A stretch of 64,000 nt of DNA from Candidatus Methylophosphatis roskildensis. GTDB taxonomy: Bacteria; Pseudomonadota; Gammaproteobacteria; Burkholderiales; Rhodocyclaceae. Both the position numbers and the translations under genes were made by a program. The notes beneath the pieces are model-generated. The model was not told the DNA's origin and made no database searches. It saw nothing but the letters and a program-made list of their open reading frames with translations. Where the stretch lies: NCBI GenBank assembly GCA_016708905.1, contig JADJEV010000003.1, positions 868,001-932,000 of the forward strand, given 5' to 3'. This document shows, piece after piece, positions 54,596 to 63,530 of this stretch (the first letter of the stretch is position 1; the number at the start of each line of letters is the position of its first letter).

Positions 54596-55054
54596 CCCAA
54601 TATGGAAGCTTGAGCAATGAAATCGGTTGAACAGGCGGTACAGGCAGACCTCCTTCATCCTCCAACCGCAGCAACGGGTCGAAAGGTCCGGTTGGTGAAC
54701 GGCTGGCGCGAACAAAGACCTGCCGGCACCAATGACCAACTTGCGGAATACCGGCCAGTTTGTGCGAAGGTCAGCGCAGAGTAGGAGTAGGGCCGCGACC
54801 TGCTCCGCCTACTCGGAGGTGGGGTAATGTTCACGTTCAATTCGAGTTTCTGGCGACCGGCCGATAGCCACAGATGGAGAGGGGCTGGCTATAGGGTCTT
54901 CCCGTTTGCGGCCATTTGGGCGACTCAGCACTCGGAGGTGCTGCCGCAAGGCCCGTACCTTCTGCGAGGGAGCTGGGTCGGATCAATGTCGTAGTCGGCC
55001 GTCCGACAGGACGACGGCAGGACTGCGTATCGATAGTTCGTGACCAATAGAAAT
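54596..55054. other. gene-free stretch between cargo and right-hand backbone
   Basis: About 460 bases with no convincing frame. It marks the change from rightward cargo genes to leftward backbone genes (tail to tail), so it should contain terminators for both; the clear hairpins lie at its right edge. Confidence 0.4.
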
Positions 55055-55080
55055 GGCCACCATCGAACGCGATGGTGGCC
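55055..55080. terminator. perfect 11-base-pair hairpin
   Basis: GGCCACCATCG-AACG-CGATGGTGGCC. It lies about 60 bases downstream of the DUF932 gene on its strand. After the stem the minus strand continues ATTTCTATT, a weak T-tract, so it could end leftward transcription. Confidence 0.5.
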
Positions 55081-55104
55081 ATGTCAACCTGCTACAAGTC
55101 GGAG

Positions 55105-55130
55105 AGGATCGGCCACGCAGGGCCGATCCT
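55105..55130. terminator. perfect 10-base-pair hairpin right after the DUF932 gene
   Basis: AGGATCGGCC-ACGCAG-GGCCGATCCT begins ten bases beyond the stop codon of the leftward DUF932 gene. There is no T-run. With the next hairpin 25 bases on, it makes a tandem stem pair that could stop transcription or protect the 3-prime end of the mRNA. Confidence 0.5.
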
Positions 55131-55140
55131 GCAGATCGCC

Positions 55141-56202
55141 TCAAGCTGCCACGAGTTCCTTCCACTCGTTCTGCGACAGATCGATCAGCTTGCCGCCGAG
55201 CGACTCGAATTCCGTTGCCCGATCGTAGTCGCCGACCTCCTGCGAGAAGTGCGTTACGGCATTGACAAGGCCATACGCCGACAGATCGTGTCCTTCGATC
55301 AGGTGCTGAAGCACACCGGTCCGCTCCGGCTCGTTGAGCCCATAACGATTGGCCAGGACCGCGACAGTTTTGACAAGGTCAGCGGTCAGACGGATGCCCA
55401 TCGTCTTCTGCAACTTGTCGCCGATCTGGCGAAACGTTGCTTCAGAGACAGCCGCCTGAACAACATCCCGGACCTTCAGAAAGAACGCCTTGTCGTCGGC
55501 CCGCAGTGTATCGTCCTGGAACACGGTCACCGCCTCGTCGCCGGTTTCGATCATCTTCCCGATATGGGTCTTGCGCAGCGATCGATCCGATGCAATGAGT
55601 CCATTACTGCAGACGAGCCGATAGATCAGCGGCTGGACCGACAGCGTCCCGCAACCGACCTCGGAGTTCGACACCACGACGCCGGCCTGAATGACATCGC
55701 CGGGCGCGACTTCATACTCGACTGCCGGCGTCACGACCTTCAGGTACATCTTCGTATCGGTGAGTTCCACCGACTCGAAACGGGCACCGGGCAGCCGTTG
55801 CAGCACCGGCAGGACCTGTTCGGCCAGGTCGAAGTTATCGAGCCGGCGATAGCGCGACGACAGGACCGCCCGGACCTTGCCGTCCAGGGTCCGGATCATC
55901 CGGTTCTCGTCCTCGACGCCAAACCAGGTGTTGACGTTGCGATCGAGGAGGGCGGGCTGCTCCTGGCGCATCCGCTCGAAGTACGCGAAAGGAATTTTGA
56001 GCTTGTCCGCCAGCTGGCGACGCGCAAGCTCCGTGGTCTCGTAAGCGCGCAGGCCATCCGCCTCGTGGATCAGCAAGCTGCAGAGCTTCGACTCACCGGT
56101 ACTGCACGTCATGTGCGACGAAGGAACGACGAGATCCTTCTTGGACTTCAGTTGCCGCTTGAGTTCGACGGCGAGGTCTACGAGAGTACGTCCGCTTTTC
56201 AT
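55141..56202 (-). CDS. DUF932 phage/plasmid-like protein
   Basis: A 353-residue protein from MKSGRTLVDLAVELKRQ, with GGAG six bases upstream; 76 further upstream codons are open but not protein-like. It matches the DUF932 / TIGR03299-type family of phage and plasmid proteins: LAVELKRQLKSKKDLVVPSS, RTLDGKVRAVLSSRYRRLDN, LTDTKMYLKVVTP, DVIQAGVVVSNSEVGCGTLS, YRLVCSNGLI and a helical C-terminus. The function is not established; such genes accompany replication and transfer modules. It lies downstream of the primase gene, with a 276-base gap, on the same strand. Confidence 0.8.
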   Translation of the reverse strand: MKSGRTLVDLAVELKRQLKSKKDLVVPSSHMTCSTGESKLCSLLIHEADGLRAYETTELARRQLADKLKIPFAYFERMRQEQPALLDRNVNTWFGVEDENRMIRTLDGKVRAVLSSRYRRLDNFDLAEQVLPVLQRLPGARFESVELTDTKMYLKVVTPAVEYEVAPGDVIQAGVVVSNSEVGCGTLSVQPLIYRLVCSNGLIASDRSLRKTHIGKMIETGDEAVTVFQDDTLRADDKAFFLKVRDVVQAAVSEATFRQIGDKLQKTMGIRLTADLVKTVAVLANRYGLNEPERTGVLQHLIEGHDLSAYGLVNAVTHFSQEVGDYDRATEFESLGGKLIDLSQNEWKELVAA

Positions 56203-56478
56203 GGGAATCTCCAAAAAAGCGGGGACGCGCATACCCCGGCCGGGGTACGAAACACGTCCCCGCGGGTACGAATGAAGACCGACAGCGTCGGTCCGAACGA
56301 AGCGCGGGCTATTCCGCGCGATCACTTGAGGGCTGCCTCTTGGCCGATCACTCGACCCTGGTATGGCAGCTACCAGACCAAAACCTTTGCACTGTCCACT
56401 CGCAATCGCCAAGAATCGCGACAACACCAAGAGACACTGGAAAAGCCGGGGTGCAGCGTCAGCTGCACCCCGTGAGCC

Positions 56479-57486
56479 CTATGCCGCCTTGAGCGTCCTG
56501 GCAAGACGTCTGACCCAGACATCCTCCCAATCGTCTCCGGCCTGCTTCGGGATATACACGTCGACCCGGATCGGAAACCCGCGCCGACGCTCTTCCTTCT
56601 TCACCCTGCGAGCCAGGGCATAGGCGGCCGCCTGACCGTCATAGGCCTTGTCGGCATCGTTGTCGCCGTAGATGCTGAGCCGTTTCACCGACTCAGGGAT
56701 CCACAGTTTCTCCATGTTGCCGCAGTTCAATGCCGGCCAAACCGGTTTCCCGGTGGCCAGATGAACCGCCAGCGACTTCTCGATGCCTTCGGCCACTGCC
56801 AGCTCATCGAGCACCGGGAACAGGCGAACCGCCGCCCCGTTGATCCCGGAGCTCAGCAGCTTCTTCACATCCGGCAGATCGGCCTTGCGGCCCGCCTGCA
56901 GGTAGGTCCGGTGCAGCGTGACCGCGACCCCGTCCTGCCCCTGCACACATGCCAGCATGGCCGGATACGCCCCGACCTTTTTCGACTTGCCGCCTTCCTT
57001 CACAAAATACCCGAGACACGGGTGAAAGCGCAGGACACTGGGGTAGCGGTCCATCTTCAGGCCGCGATTTGTGAGGTACGCATCGACTTCATCGCCCGCC
57101 GTGACCGGACACGCCTCATCCCAAATCTTCCGGGCCAGTTTGCGCATCCTGTCAGCGGGTGGGGCCGGCGAAACCGCACCAGCCGCCGCCACCGGTTTCC
57201 CGACGACCGTCTCCACCTTCTTGAAGACGTCGATGAACCCCAGGCCCAGTGCCATCTCCGCCAGCCTGAACCCGTCTCCAGGACCACAACCCCGGCAGTG
57301 AAAGTCGCCGTGCCGGTACTTGTCGGTGTACTGAAACCGATCGGTACCGCCGCAACCCGGACAAGGCTGATTGCGCCTGTTGAGCAACTTCGCATCGACC
57401 CCGATTGCTTCAAGGATCGCTGTCCAGCTACCTTCCGCCCGGCCCTTGACGTCGCTCAGACGCTGCTCGAATTCGCGATTTTCCAT
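56479..57486 (-). CDS. zinc-finger/Toprim DNA primase of the mobile element
   Basis: A 335-residue protein from MENREFEQRLSDVKGRA. The P4-type zinc ribbon has Cys42, Cys45, Cys64 and Cys67 (PCPGCGGTDR ... FHCRGCG). A helical linker follows, then a Toprim fold: LAVAEGIEKSLAVHLATGKP (catalytic Glu), LSIYGDNDADKAYDGQ (DxD-like acidic pair) and VDVYIPKQAGDDWEDVWVR. It would make primers for replication of the transferred strand or the excised circle. No helicase domain is present, unlike phage P4 alpha. It starts 19 bases after the nrdJ stop and is probably co-transcribed with it. Confidence 0.85.
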   Translation of the reverse strand: MENREFEQRLSDVKGRAEGSWTAILEAIGVDAKLLNRRNQPCPGCGGTDRFQYTDKYRHGDFHCRGCGPGDGFRLAEMALGLGFIDVFKKVETVVGKPVAAAGAVSPAPPADRMRKLARKIWDEACPVTAGDEVDAYLTNRGLKMDRYPSVLRFHPCLGYFVKEGGKSKKVGAYPAMLACVQGQDGVAVTLHRTYLQAGRKADLPDVKKLLSSGINGAAVRLFPVLDELAVAEGIEKSLAVHLATGKPVWPALNCGNMEKLWIPESVKRLSIYGDNDADKAYDGQAAAYALARRVKKEERRRGFPIRVDVYIPKQAGDDWEDVWVRRLARTLKAA

Positions 57487-57505
57487 GATGGTCACGCGCC
57501 TTCGC

Positions 57506-60382
57506 TCAGCCGCAGGCACCGGTAGCGCCGCAGGCAGAACACCGCTCGCAGCCATCCACCTTGAATACGGCACACTCACCGCACTCGGCGCAGCGCTTGC
57601 CGCTTATCGTCTCGTTGGCTGCCCGATGCTCTGGGCGAACCATCGAACCGCCACCCAGCGCCCGCCCTTCACCATCGAGCAGCCCCAGCACCTTGTACCG
57701 ATGCAGGAGCAGATGGGCGATGTAGGCGATCGTCGACGGATAGTGGGCCTGCTTGCCGTTGCCGGGCATCCAGTGCATGAAGTCCAGCTCGGCCTCGGCG
57801 TAGTTCAGCAGCTTGCGCAGCTTGAGACCGATCCACGCCGGGTCATGCACCCACATATCGACACTCAACAACTTGCACAGCCCGTCGAGCGCCCGCGGAT
57901 AGACCCCGGACAACCACACGCTGTAAGGCCGTACCGTGCCATCGGGTAACTCGAGCTCCTTCAGGCCGACCACGAAATCATCGCCGGCGCGCGGGTTGAG
58001 TACGTCCCACGTCCACGACAAGGTTCCTTCGCCTTTCGACTTCGGTTCCTTCAAAAACAGCAGCGAGTCCATCAGCGGGGTCGGTGTGCCCTCGAGCGCA
58101 CCGCACGCACCCATCGCTTCGCAGCGATACTCCACCAGCTTGGCAAAGTAGGGGACGATGCCGTCGAAGAACCGGACACCTTCCGCGGGAAACGCCGCTT
58201 CAAACGACCGCGGATCCGCAGCCTTGAGCAACTTCTCCAGCTTGAACCTGAGCCACGAACAGTCGTTCGAGCGCATGTCCATCGACAGTGTCTTGGCCAC
58301 CGCACCCAGGCCCCGCGGTTGATCCACCCCGTTGACCCAGGCCTCGAACGGAACGCCCTGATCGTTCTGCCCGACAAACAAGCCGGCATCGATCACGCCC
58401 GGCACATTCATCATGTAGGTCCAGGCCATGTTGCCGCCTTCGAACACCGGGCGCGACGGGTACTGCAGTGTGGCCACCACATTGGGCACCGCATCAAGGC
58501 GCACACGCCGGTCCGGGTCGTCCTGCTCGCGCAGATCGGCCGCAACCGGCACTGCCACCGCAGAGGGGACACTGAGCACCGCACCCAGCACCGCATTGGG
58601 CCGGTACGTCGCGATGCCTTTGAGACCCGCTTTCCACGCCGACAAGTACAGGTCTTCGAATGCCCCGAAGGGATAATCCTCGGGCACATTGACCGTCTTC
58701 GAGATCGACGTATCGACGAATGGCGCCACCGCCGCCACCATGTCCTTGTGTGCCTGCGCCGACAGCTCCAGCGCAGTCACGAAGTAAGGCGGCAGCTTTC
58801 CTTCTGCTTCCTGCGAAACCGCGCCTGAGGCCACCAGATGCCGATACAGGCGCCAGGCGTGATCTTCCACTGCAAACGCCTTGGTGCTGCCATCGGCCAT
58901 CCGCTTCCTGCGCGTGTAAGTCCACGCGAACGGCGGTTCGATGCCGTTGGACGCGTTGTCGGCGAAGGCCAGTGTGATCGTCCCGGTCGGGGCGATCGAC
59001 AACAGATGGCTGTTGCGTACTCCGTGCAGCCGGATCCCTTGCTTGATGCTTGCCGGCAAGCGCGCGGCAAAGTGCTTGCCCTCGAGGAACCGCTCGGCAT
59101 CGAACAGGGGGAAGGCCCCCTTCTGCCTGGCCAGTTCCACCGAGGCCAGATACGCCGTGTCGCGCATCACCTCGCCGATCCGGGCGGCCATCGAGCGGGC
59201 CGCCGGCTCGTCGTACCTCAGCCGCAGCATGATCAGTGCGTCGCCGAGCCCGAGAAACCCCAGCCCGATTCGCCGCTTGGACGTCGCTTCGAGCCGCTGC
59301 TGTTCGAGCGGCCAGACCGTCAGGTCCAACACGTTGTCGAGCATCCGCACTGCCGTCGAGACTGCCCTTTGGAATTTCTCGACGTCGAACACGGCGTGCG
59401 CCGTAAACGGATGACGAACGTGCCGCGTCAGATCGATCGAGCCCAGGTCGCAGCAGCCATAAGGTGGCAGCGGCTCCTCCGCGCACGGGTTGGTCGCCTC
59501 GATCACCTCGCAGTAATGCAGGTTGTTGTCGCGATTGATGCGATCGAGAAACAGGATCCCGGGCTCGCCGTGATCATAGGTTGACCGCATGATCTGGCCC
59601 CAGAGGTCGGCAGCCGACACCACGCGATAGACCCAGAGCCCGTCGTCGCGCTGATACGCGCCGCCGGCCTTGAGTTCATCGGCCGGCTCGGCACGGTGCA
59701 CCAGAGAAAATGGTAGTCCCCCTTCGACGGCCTCCATGAATGCATCGGTAACCGCCACCGAGATGTCGAAGTTGGCCAGGTCGCCGCTGTCTTTCGCATG
59801 GATGAACGTCTCGATGTCCGGATGGTCGCAACGCAGCACGCCCATCTGAGCACCGCGGCGCGCACCCGCCGACTCCACGGTTTCACACGAGCGATCGAAC
59901 ACCCGCATGTAGGACACCGGTCCGGAGGCCCTGGACTGGGTACTCCTGACGTGGGCACCACTCGGGCGAATCGCCGAGAAGTCGTAACCGACACCGCCGC
60001 CGCGGCGCATCGTTTCCGCCGCTTCGGCAAGCGCCGTATAGATGCCGGGACGACCATCGACCGCTTCGCGGATCGAATCACCGACCGGCTGCACGAAGCA
60101 GTTGATCAGGGTTGCCGAAAGCGCGGTACCAGCGGCCGAGCAAATCCGGCCCGCGGGTACGACGCCGAGGCGCTGTTGTGCGTCGAGAAACACGTCCGCC
60201 CATGAATGCGGGTTGACGGGCTCGACGGATGCCAGCGCCGTTGCGACGCGACGACGTACGTCGTCGACGGTGACTTCACGGCCCTTTGCATACTTCTCGC
60301 GCAGCACTTCACGCGAAATCTCCTGTTCCGGAAGCACGCCGACTGCATCGGGCTGATGAGACGCAAGATCATTGAGGTTCAT
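57506..60382 (-). CDS. nrdJ: adenosylcobalamin-dependent (class II) ribonucleotide reductase
   Basis: A 958-residue protein from MNLNDLASHQPDAVGVLPEQ (GGAG upstream). Features in order: GRICSAAGTALSATLINCFV (redox Cys), RGGGVGYDFSAIRPSGAHVR, NPCAEEPLPPYGCCDLGSID (NxCxE with the thiyl-radical Cys), SIAPTGTITLAFADNASNGI. Then come TSCPD-type segments in two copies (GLFVGQNDQGVPFEAWVNGV ... and LELPDGTVRPYSVWLSGVYP ...) and a C-terminal zinc/redox tail with many CxxC (CAECGECAVFKVDGCERCSACG). It makes deoxynucleotides with vitamin B12 and without oxygen. It heads a unit with the primase, which suggests a nucleotide supply for element replication. I looked for a cobalamin riboswitch upstream and saw none. 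Confidence 0.92.
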   Translation of the reverse strand: MNLNDLASHQPDAVGVLPEQEISREVLREKYAKGREVTVDDVRRRVATALASVEPVNPHSWADVFLDAQQRLGVVPAGRICSAAGTALSATLINCFVQPVGDSIREAVDGRPGIYTALAEAAETMRRGGGVGYDFSAIRPSGAHVRSTQSRASGPVSYMRVFDRSCETVESAGARRGAQMGVLRCDHPDIETFIHAKDSGDLANFDISVAVTDAFMEAVEGGLPFSLVHRAEPADELKAGGAYQRDDGLWVYRVVSAADLWGQIMRSTYDHGEPGILFLDRINRDNNLHYCEVIEATNPCAEEPLPPYGCCDLGSIDLTRHVRHPFTAHAVFDVEKFQRAVSTAVRMLDNVLDLTVWPLEQQRLEATSKRRIGLGFLGLGDALIMLRLRYDEPAARSMAARIGEVMRDTAYLASVELARQKGAFPLFDAERFLEGKHFAARLPASIKQGIRLHGVRNSHLLSIAPTGTITLAFADNASNGIEPPFAWTYTRRKRMADGSTKAFAVEDHAWRLYRHLVASGAVSQEAEGKLPPYFVTALELSAQAHKDMVAAVAPFVDTSISKTVNVPEDYPFGAFEDLYLSAWKAGLKGIATYRPNAVLGAVLSVPSAVAVPVAADLREQDDPDRRVRLDAVPNVVATLQYPSRPVFEGGNMAWTYMMNVPGVIDAGLFVGQNDQGVPFEAWVNGVDQPRGLGAVAKTLSMDMRSNDCSWLRFKLEKLLKAADPRSFEAAFPAEGVRFFDGIVPYFAKLVEYRCEAMGACGALEGTPTPLMDSLLFLKEPKSKGEGTLSWTWDVLNPRAGDDFVVGLKELELPDGTVRPYSVWLSGVYPRALDGLCKLLSVDMWVHDPAWIGLKLRKLLNYAEAELDFMHWMPGNGKQAHYPSTIAYIAHLLLHRYKVLGLLDGEGRALGGGSMVRPEHRAANETISGKRCAECGECAVFKVDGCERCSACGATGACG

Positions 60383-60737
60383 GAGGATTCTCCAAACCGG
60401 GTTACCGACGTGGCAAGGCCTCGCCACCTGTGGGTGGCTGGCTCGAATGCCGAACGAAGGCGGAATGTGAGGCGACGGTGTCGGCTCACGACGGGACAAA
60501 CCGAGGAAGTCAGCGCGGAGATCTGCGATGACTTCGATGAGTTGGTGTGGGCTGGCAACGCAATAGGATCGCGATGGATCCCCGCGCTGCTCCGCACACC
60601 GACACTTCTCGTGGGCTGACTTGAGGACCGGTGGAACCGGCCGAAGGTCTGTCAGCGACCTTGGGGAAAACCTTTCCGCAGCGCGCTACGCAGAGCGGGC
60701 TGTGGAAAGAAGGCCGATGCCTTCCTTCCCCTTTCCT
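60383..60737. promoter_or_regulatory. leader region upstream of the reductase gene
   Basis: A 355-base gap without a gene. It contains a perfect short hairpin GCCACC-TGTG-GGTGGC (60423-60438), about 45 bases before the reductase start on its strand. A stretch of ACCGGTGGAACCGGCCGAAG near 60630 may also fold. Promoter not identified. Confidence 0.35.
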
Positions 60738-61040
60738 TTAGTTCATCACCGGTGTGAACAAGTGGCCGGAATGAAGGGCCACACCGATCCGGTGCTGACC
60801 CAGCTCCTCCACCCTCACCACATCGGTGCCGAACGGTTCGTCGAGCCGGGTCACTTCGAAGAAGAAGACCCCGACCGCAACGCGATAAACCAGACGATCC
60901 GAGCCCGCGACGACGAACTGACGTCCTGGCAGGCCGGTCAGGATTTCCGCTTCCTTCACGAGGAACGCGATGTCAGCTGCCTGCCGAGCACGGACCAGGC
61001 CGCATGCACTTGCACGGCCGTCGATGATGGCGCCGTACAT
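60738..61040 (-). CDS. small protein of unknown function, backbone
   Basis: A 100-residue protein from MYGAIIDGRASACGLVRARQ. Alternating strands (DIAFLVKEAEILTGLPGRQF, VVAGSDRLVYRVAVGVFFFE, VTRLDEPFGTDVVRVEEL) suggest a compact beta fold. There is no signal sequence or helix of membrane length. It begins two bases after the stop of the next gene upstream (61043), so the two are coupled. Not recognised. Confidence 0.55.
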   Translation of the reverse strand: MYGAIIDGRASACGLVRARQAADIAFLVKEAEILTGLPGRQFVVAGSDRLVYRVAVGVFFFEVTRLDEPFGTDVVRVEELGQHRIGVALHSGHLFTPVMN

Positions 61041-61042
61041 GG

Positions 61043-61288
61043 CTAGACCACCGGCAGAACGAGAGGCGCGTGCGCTGCGCAGTGCGACGAACCGGGGTGC
61101 CGGGCAACGCGCTTGAGCCTGCGCGGCGCTGGCGAATGGATCATCGACCGCATTCCATCGTTCTCACAAGGGCACGACAGGCAGGTGCCGCGTTCCTTCG
61201 CCGTCGCTTTGGCAATGTCGAAGTCGGCGCGGCCTGCCAGCCCATAGAGCAACAACAACATCGCAAGAAGCCCGACGGTCTTGATCAT
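61043..61288 (-). CDS. small exported protein, backbone
   Basis: An 81-residue protein from MIKTVGLLAMLLLLYGLAGR, with a signal-like leader of about 20 residues. The mature part has a CLSCPC cluster and two further Cys/His-rich stretches, which may bind metal or form disulfides. AAGGACGTTCACC precedes the ATG. It is on the strand of the reductase unit. Not recognised. Confidence 0.5.
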   Translation of the reverse strand: MIKTVGLLAMLLLLYGLAGRADFDIAKATAKERGTCLSCPCENDGMRSMIHSPAPRRLKRVARHPGSSHCAAHAPLVLPVV

Positions 61289-61347
61289 GGTGAACGTCCT
61301 TCACGCATTGCGAAGAGATCGCCGTTGCGCACGCGATCCCGTATCTG

Positions 61348-61884
61348 CTAGTTGATGTATTGCGGATTGCTCTCGAGCTTCGCCAACAACCACTCGGGAT
61401 TGCTCCGGAGCGCCTCGGAAACCCAAGCCGGAAACCGCTCGACCGATTCCCGCATCCAGCGACGTGCCGCGTGGGCGATCCGCTCGCGCAGGTCACTCAC
61501 GTCGAAATCTCCGATGAAGGGCAAGGGCGACAGCGGACTGCAGCTCACGACTCTTACGCAGTTCGCGAAGGAGAAAGGAAGTCCATCCTTGTCCGGATCG
61601 GTGAAGATCCAGTTCAGCGTCCAGATCTTCTCGGCCAAGGGCGCTTCCGGATCCTCGAGGCGCTGCACCTCTTTGAGCAGAAACCAGTGCAGCAGGACGA
61701 CGTCTTCCTCGGACCACGACGGCGGTAAATCGCTTTCCTCTTCGATATCCCGTTCGACCTGCCTCGCAACCTCGGCGCCAGGATCCCCGTACAAAAGAAG
61801 CGGACTGCATGCGCACGCCGCAGCGCGATCCGCCACCTGTGATTCCGGCGGCGAAGTGGTTGTAGCGTGAAGACGACTTGACAT
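61348..61884 (-). CDS. hypothetical backbone protein
   Basis: A 178-residue protein from MSSRLHATTTSPPESQVADR, with AGGAGGCAACC upstream; 61 upstream codons are open but overlap a gap rich in repeats. It is acidic and helical (EVARQVERDIEEESDLPPSW, EDVVLLHWFLLKEVQRL, EKIWTLNWIFTDPDKDGLPF), ending with a segment RESVERFPAWVSEALRSNPE. There is no membrane segment. It is the first gene of the leftward group 61884 to 60738. No family recognised. Confidence 0.6.
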   Translation of the reverse strand: MSSRLHATTTSPPESQVADRAAACACSPLLLYGDPGAEVARQVERDIEEESDLPPSWSEEDVVLLHWFLLKEVQRLEDPEAPLAEKIWTLNWIFTDPDKDGLPFSFANCVRVVSCSPLSPLPFIGDFDVSDLRERIAHAARRWMRESVERFPAWVSEALRSNPEWLLAKLESNPQYIN

Positions 61885-62274
61885 GGTTGCCTCCTGGAAC
61901 AGACGAAGGCAACGCGCCCACGCGGGCGCAATCGCCCCCGCAGGGTGAAATGAGACCCGACCGGGCGGGGTCAGGCTGTTGGGCTGGCTGGGAAGGGCAG
62001 CGAGAGCCGCCTGATCGGTGTGCCAGCTACCGATCGACAAAAACCTTGCAGCGCGCGACAAAACCACGCCTTGAAAGGTCTCTCGACGGTAGCAACGGCG
62101 AGCACGAATCCGAAACGGACCCGTATCGCGGAGGAAAAGCGCGCAGGCGCGCCGGTATCTTGAGGGCTGGCCAGATGATGACGCAGGGCTAGCTGCTGCG
62201 ATGACGGGAACTTAATACCGGCGATTGCGCGTGTCAACGGCTCCATGCAGTTCGCTTTGGGCTAACGCCGAAAG

Positions 62275-62299
62275 GGCCGTTTTTTAGGGGGTATTCGCC
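62275..62299 (+). promoter_or_regulatory. fourth T/G-tract motif, near the integrase end
   Basis: GGCCGTTTTTTAGGGGGTAT followed by TCGCC has the same 25-base frame as the cores at 1811-1835 and 2030-2054 (GGC-N2-TTTTTT-NGGGGGT-N-TTCG), differing at about five positions. It lies about 70 bases upstream of the DUF1845-like gene and about 390 bases upstream of the leftward gene at 61884, so it could serve either. Confidence 0.45.
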
Positions 62300-62366
62300 C
62301 TATCTTAGTTGCTCTGATCGCCCCGATCATCAGAGCTTGCGCAGCCAACTGGGAAGGGAGAGGGAA

Positions 62367-63200
62367 ATGAACGGACCCACCAACGTGAGACTCGATGACG
62401 GCGCCGCCAACAGACGAATCCTTGCACGCGAAGTCGTTGGCGATTACCGGCGCATCGAGCAGGCCAGCCTCAAGCAGAACGCCACCCTCAAGAGCCCGGA
62501 GGCAAAACGCATCTTCGCGCGTTACTTCCATTCGCTTCAGATCAATACCCATTTCATCTCGGAGATCGCACGAATCCGGCTGTCGACCGAGGACGTCGAA
62601 AAGGTCGAGGATGCACTCAGATCGGGCCTGGTGGAGCTGAAAGACGAACTGGGCAAGGCAATCGAGGGGGCCCAGCTCCTGTTCAGGAACGAAGGGATCA
62701 CCTCGGAGGCCACGTACGACACGAAGCCGCTTGAAATCGAGGTGGGTGTCATCTCGTCGTTTGGTCGAAGGTATCTGGAGTGCCTGCAGCAGCTCGATCA
62801 ACTGATGCCGATGCTCAGAACGCTCGAGATTCTCGAGGTGATCACGCCCACCGAGACGGATCGCAGACGGGCGCTGTTAAAGCGCTTCGCCAGCAAGCCC
62901 CCGAAATCGGCGCGATTCCTGGCAACCGGACTACGTGTGCGCATGAACGAAGTCGCCAGACAGGCTGCAGAGAAAGCGGCGGGTAGTACGGAGAGAGCAG
63001 TTGAGGCGACAGGCGAGGAGAGGGTTCAGGCCGGCCCTCGGTTGCCGGAAGACGCGACCACTGCGCCGGGCTCTTCCGACAGACTTCCGCCGAGTGAGAC
63101 CACTGAAGATAGTGCGACCGGGCCCGAGAAATCTCGGAGCAAACCCGACGAACCCACGGAACCGACCGAGGCGATCGCAACATCAATGCAGAGGCAGTGA
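62367..63200 (+). CDS. DUF1845/AcaB-like ICE protein
   Basis: A 277-residue protein from MNGPTNVRLDDGAANRRILA, with GGGAGAGGG upstream. It is mostly helical: EAKRIFARYFHSLQINTHFI, VEDALRSGLVELKDELGKAI, then LEIEVGVISSFGRRYLECLQ and QLDQLMPMLRTLEILEVITP, followed by KRFASKPPKSARFLATGLRV. This series recalls DUF1845 proteins (for example AcaB of IncC plasmids), found near integration or maintenance genes of ICEs. The last 75 residues are low-complexity and acidic (PSETTEDSATGPEKSRSKPD). It is the only rightward gene of the right end, facing the integrase gene. Confidence 0.65.
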   Translation: MNGPTNVRLDDGAANRRILAREVVGDYRRIEQASLKQNATLKSPEAKRIFARYFHSLQINTHFISEIARIRLSTEDVEKVEDALRSGLVELKDELGKAIEGAQLLFRNEGITSEATYDTKPLEIEVGVISSFGRRYLECLQQLDQLMPMLRTLEILEVITPTETDRRRALLKRFASKPPKSARFLATGLRVRMNEVARQAAEKAAGSTERAVEATGEERVQAGPRLPEDATTAPGSSDRLPPSETTEDSATGPEKSRSKPDEPTEPTEAIATSMQRQ

Positions 63201-63530
63201 CACTGAAGTCCAATCGGATGCAGTCGAGAGCGGGATGTCTCACCATTTGGGCAAGAATAACCGCCGCAGTTCAACTCGGCGGAATTCCCGATCGCCGGGC
63301 ATGTCGCCCATCTTCGATGGCAGGATAACGCGAGGCACCGCCACAACTTCAAGGCTACGCCGCGACTCGATTGGTTCGACGAAGAGGGTGCCCTGCCAAC
63401 GCGCGCACCGTGGGAGTGTTTGGACGCGCGTTCACGGGTGGGCCTGCGATTGAATTGTTGCCTTACACGGCGAAGGCGCATGCCGTTGGCCAAAACCATG
63501 GCTCATCGATTCATAAGGAACGCATCCGGA
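63201..63530. other. gene-free stretch between two converging genes
   Basis: About 330 bases between the rightward DUF1845-like gene and the leftward integrase. No convincing frame or hairpin seen. An attachment site would more likely lie on the other side of the integrase, outside the window. Confidence 0.35.

Noticed and set aside
60383..60737. possible cobalamin riboswitch ahead of the B12-dependent reductase
   Set aside because: I looked for a B12-box-like AGCCAGGAGACCTGCC and the surrounding core on the minus strand and found no adequate match, only simple hairpins.
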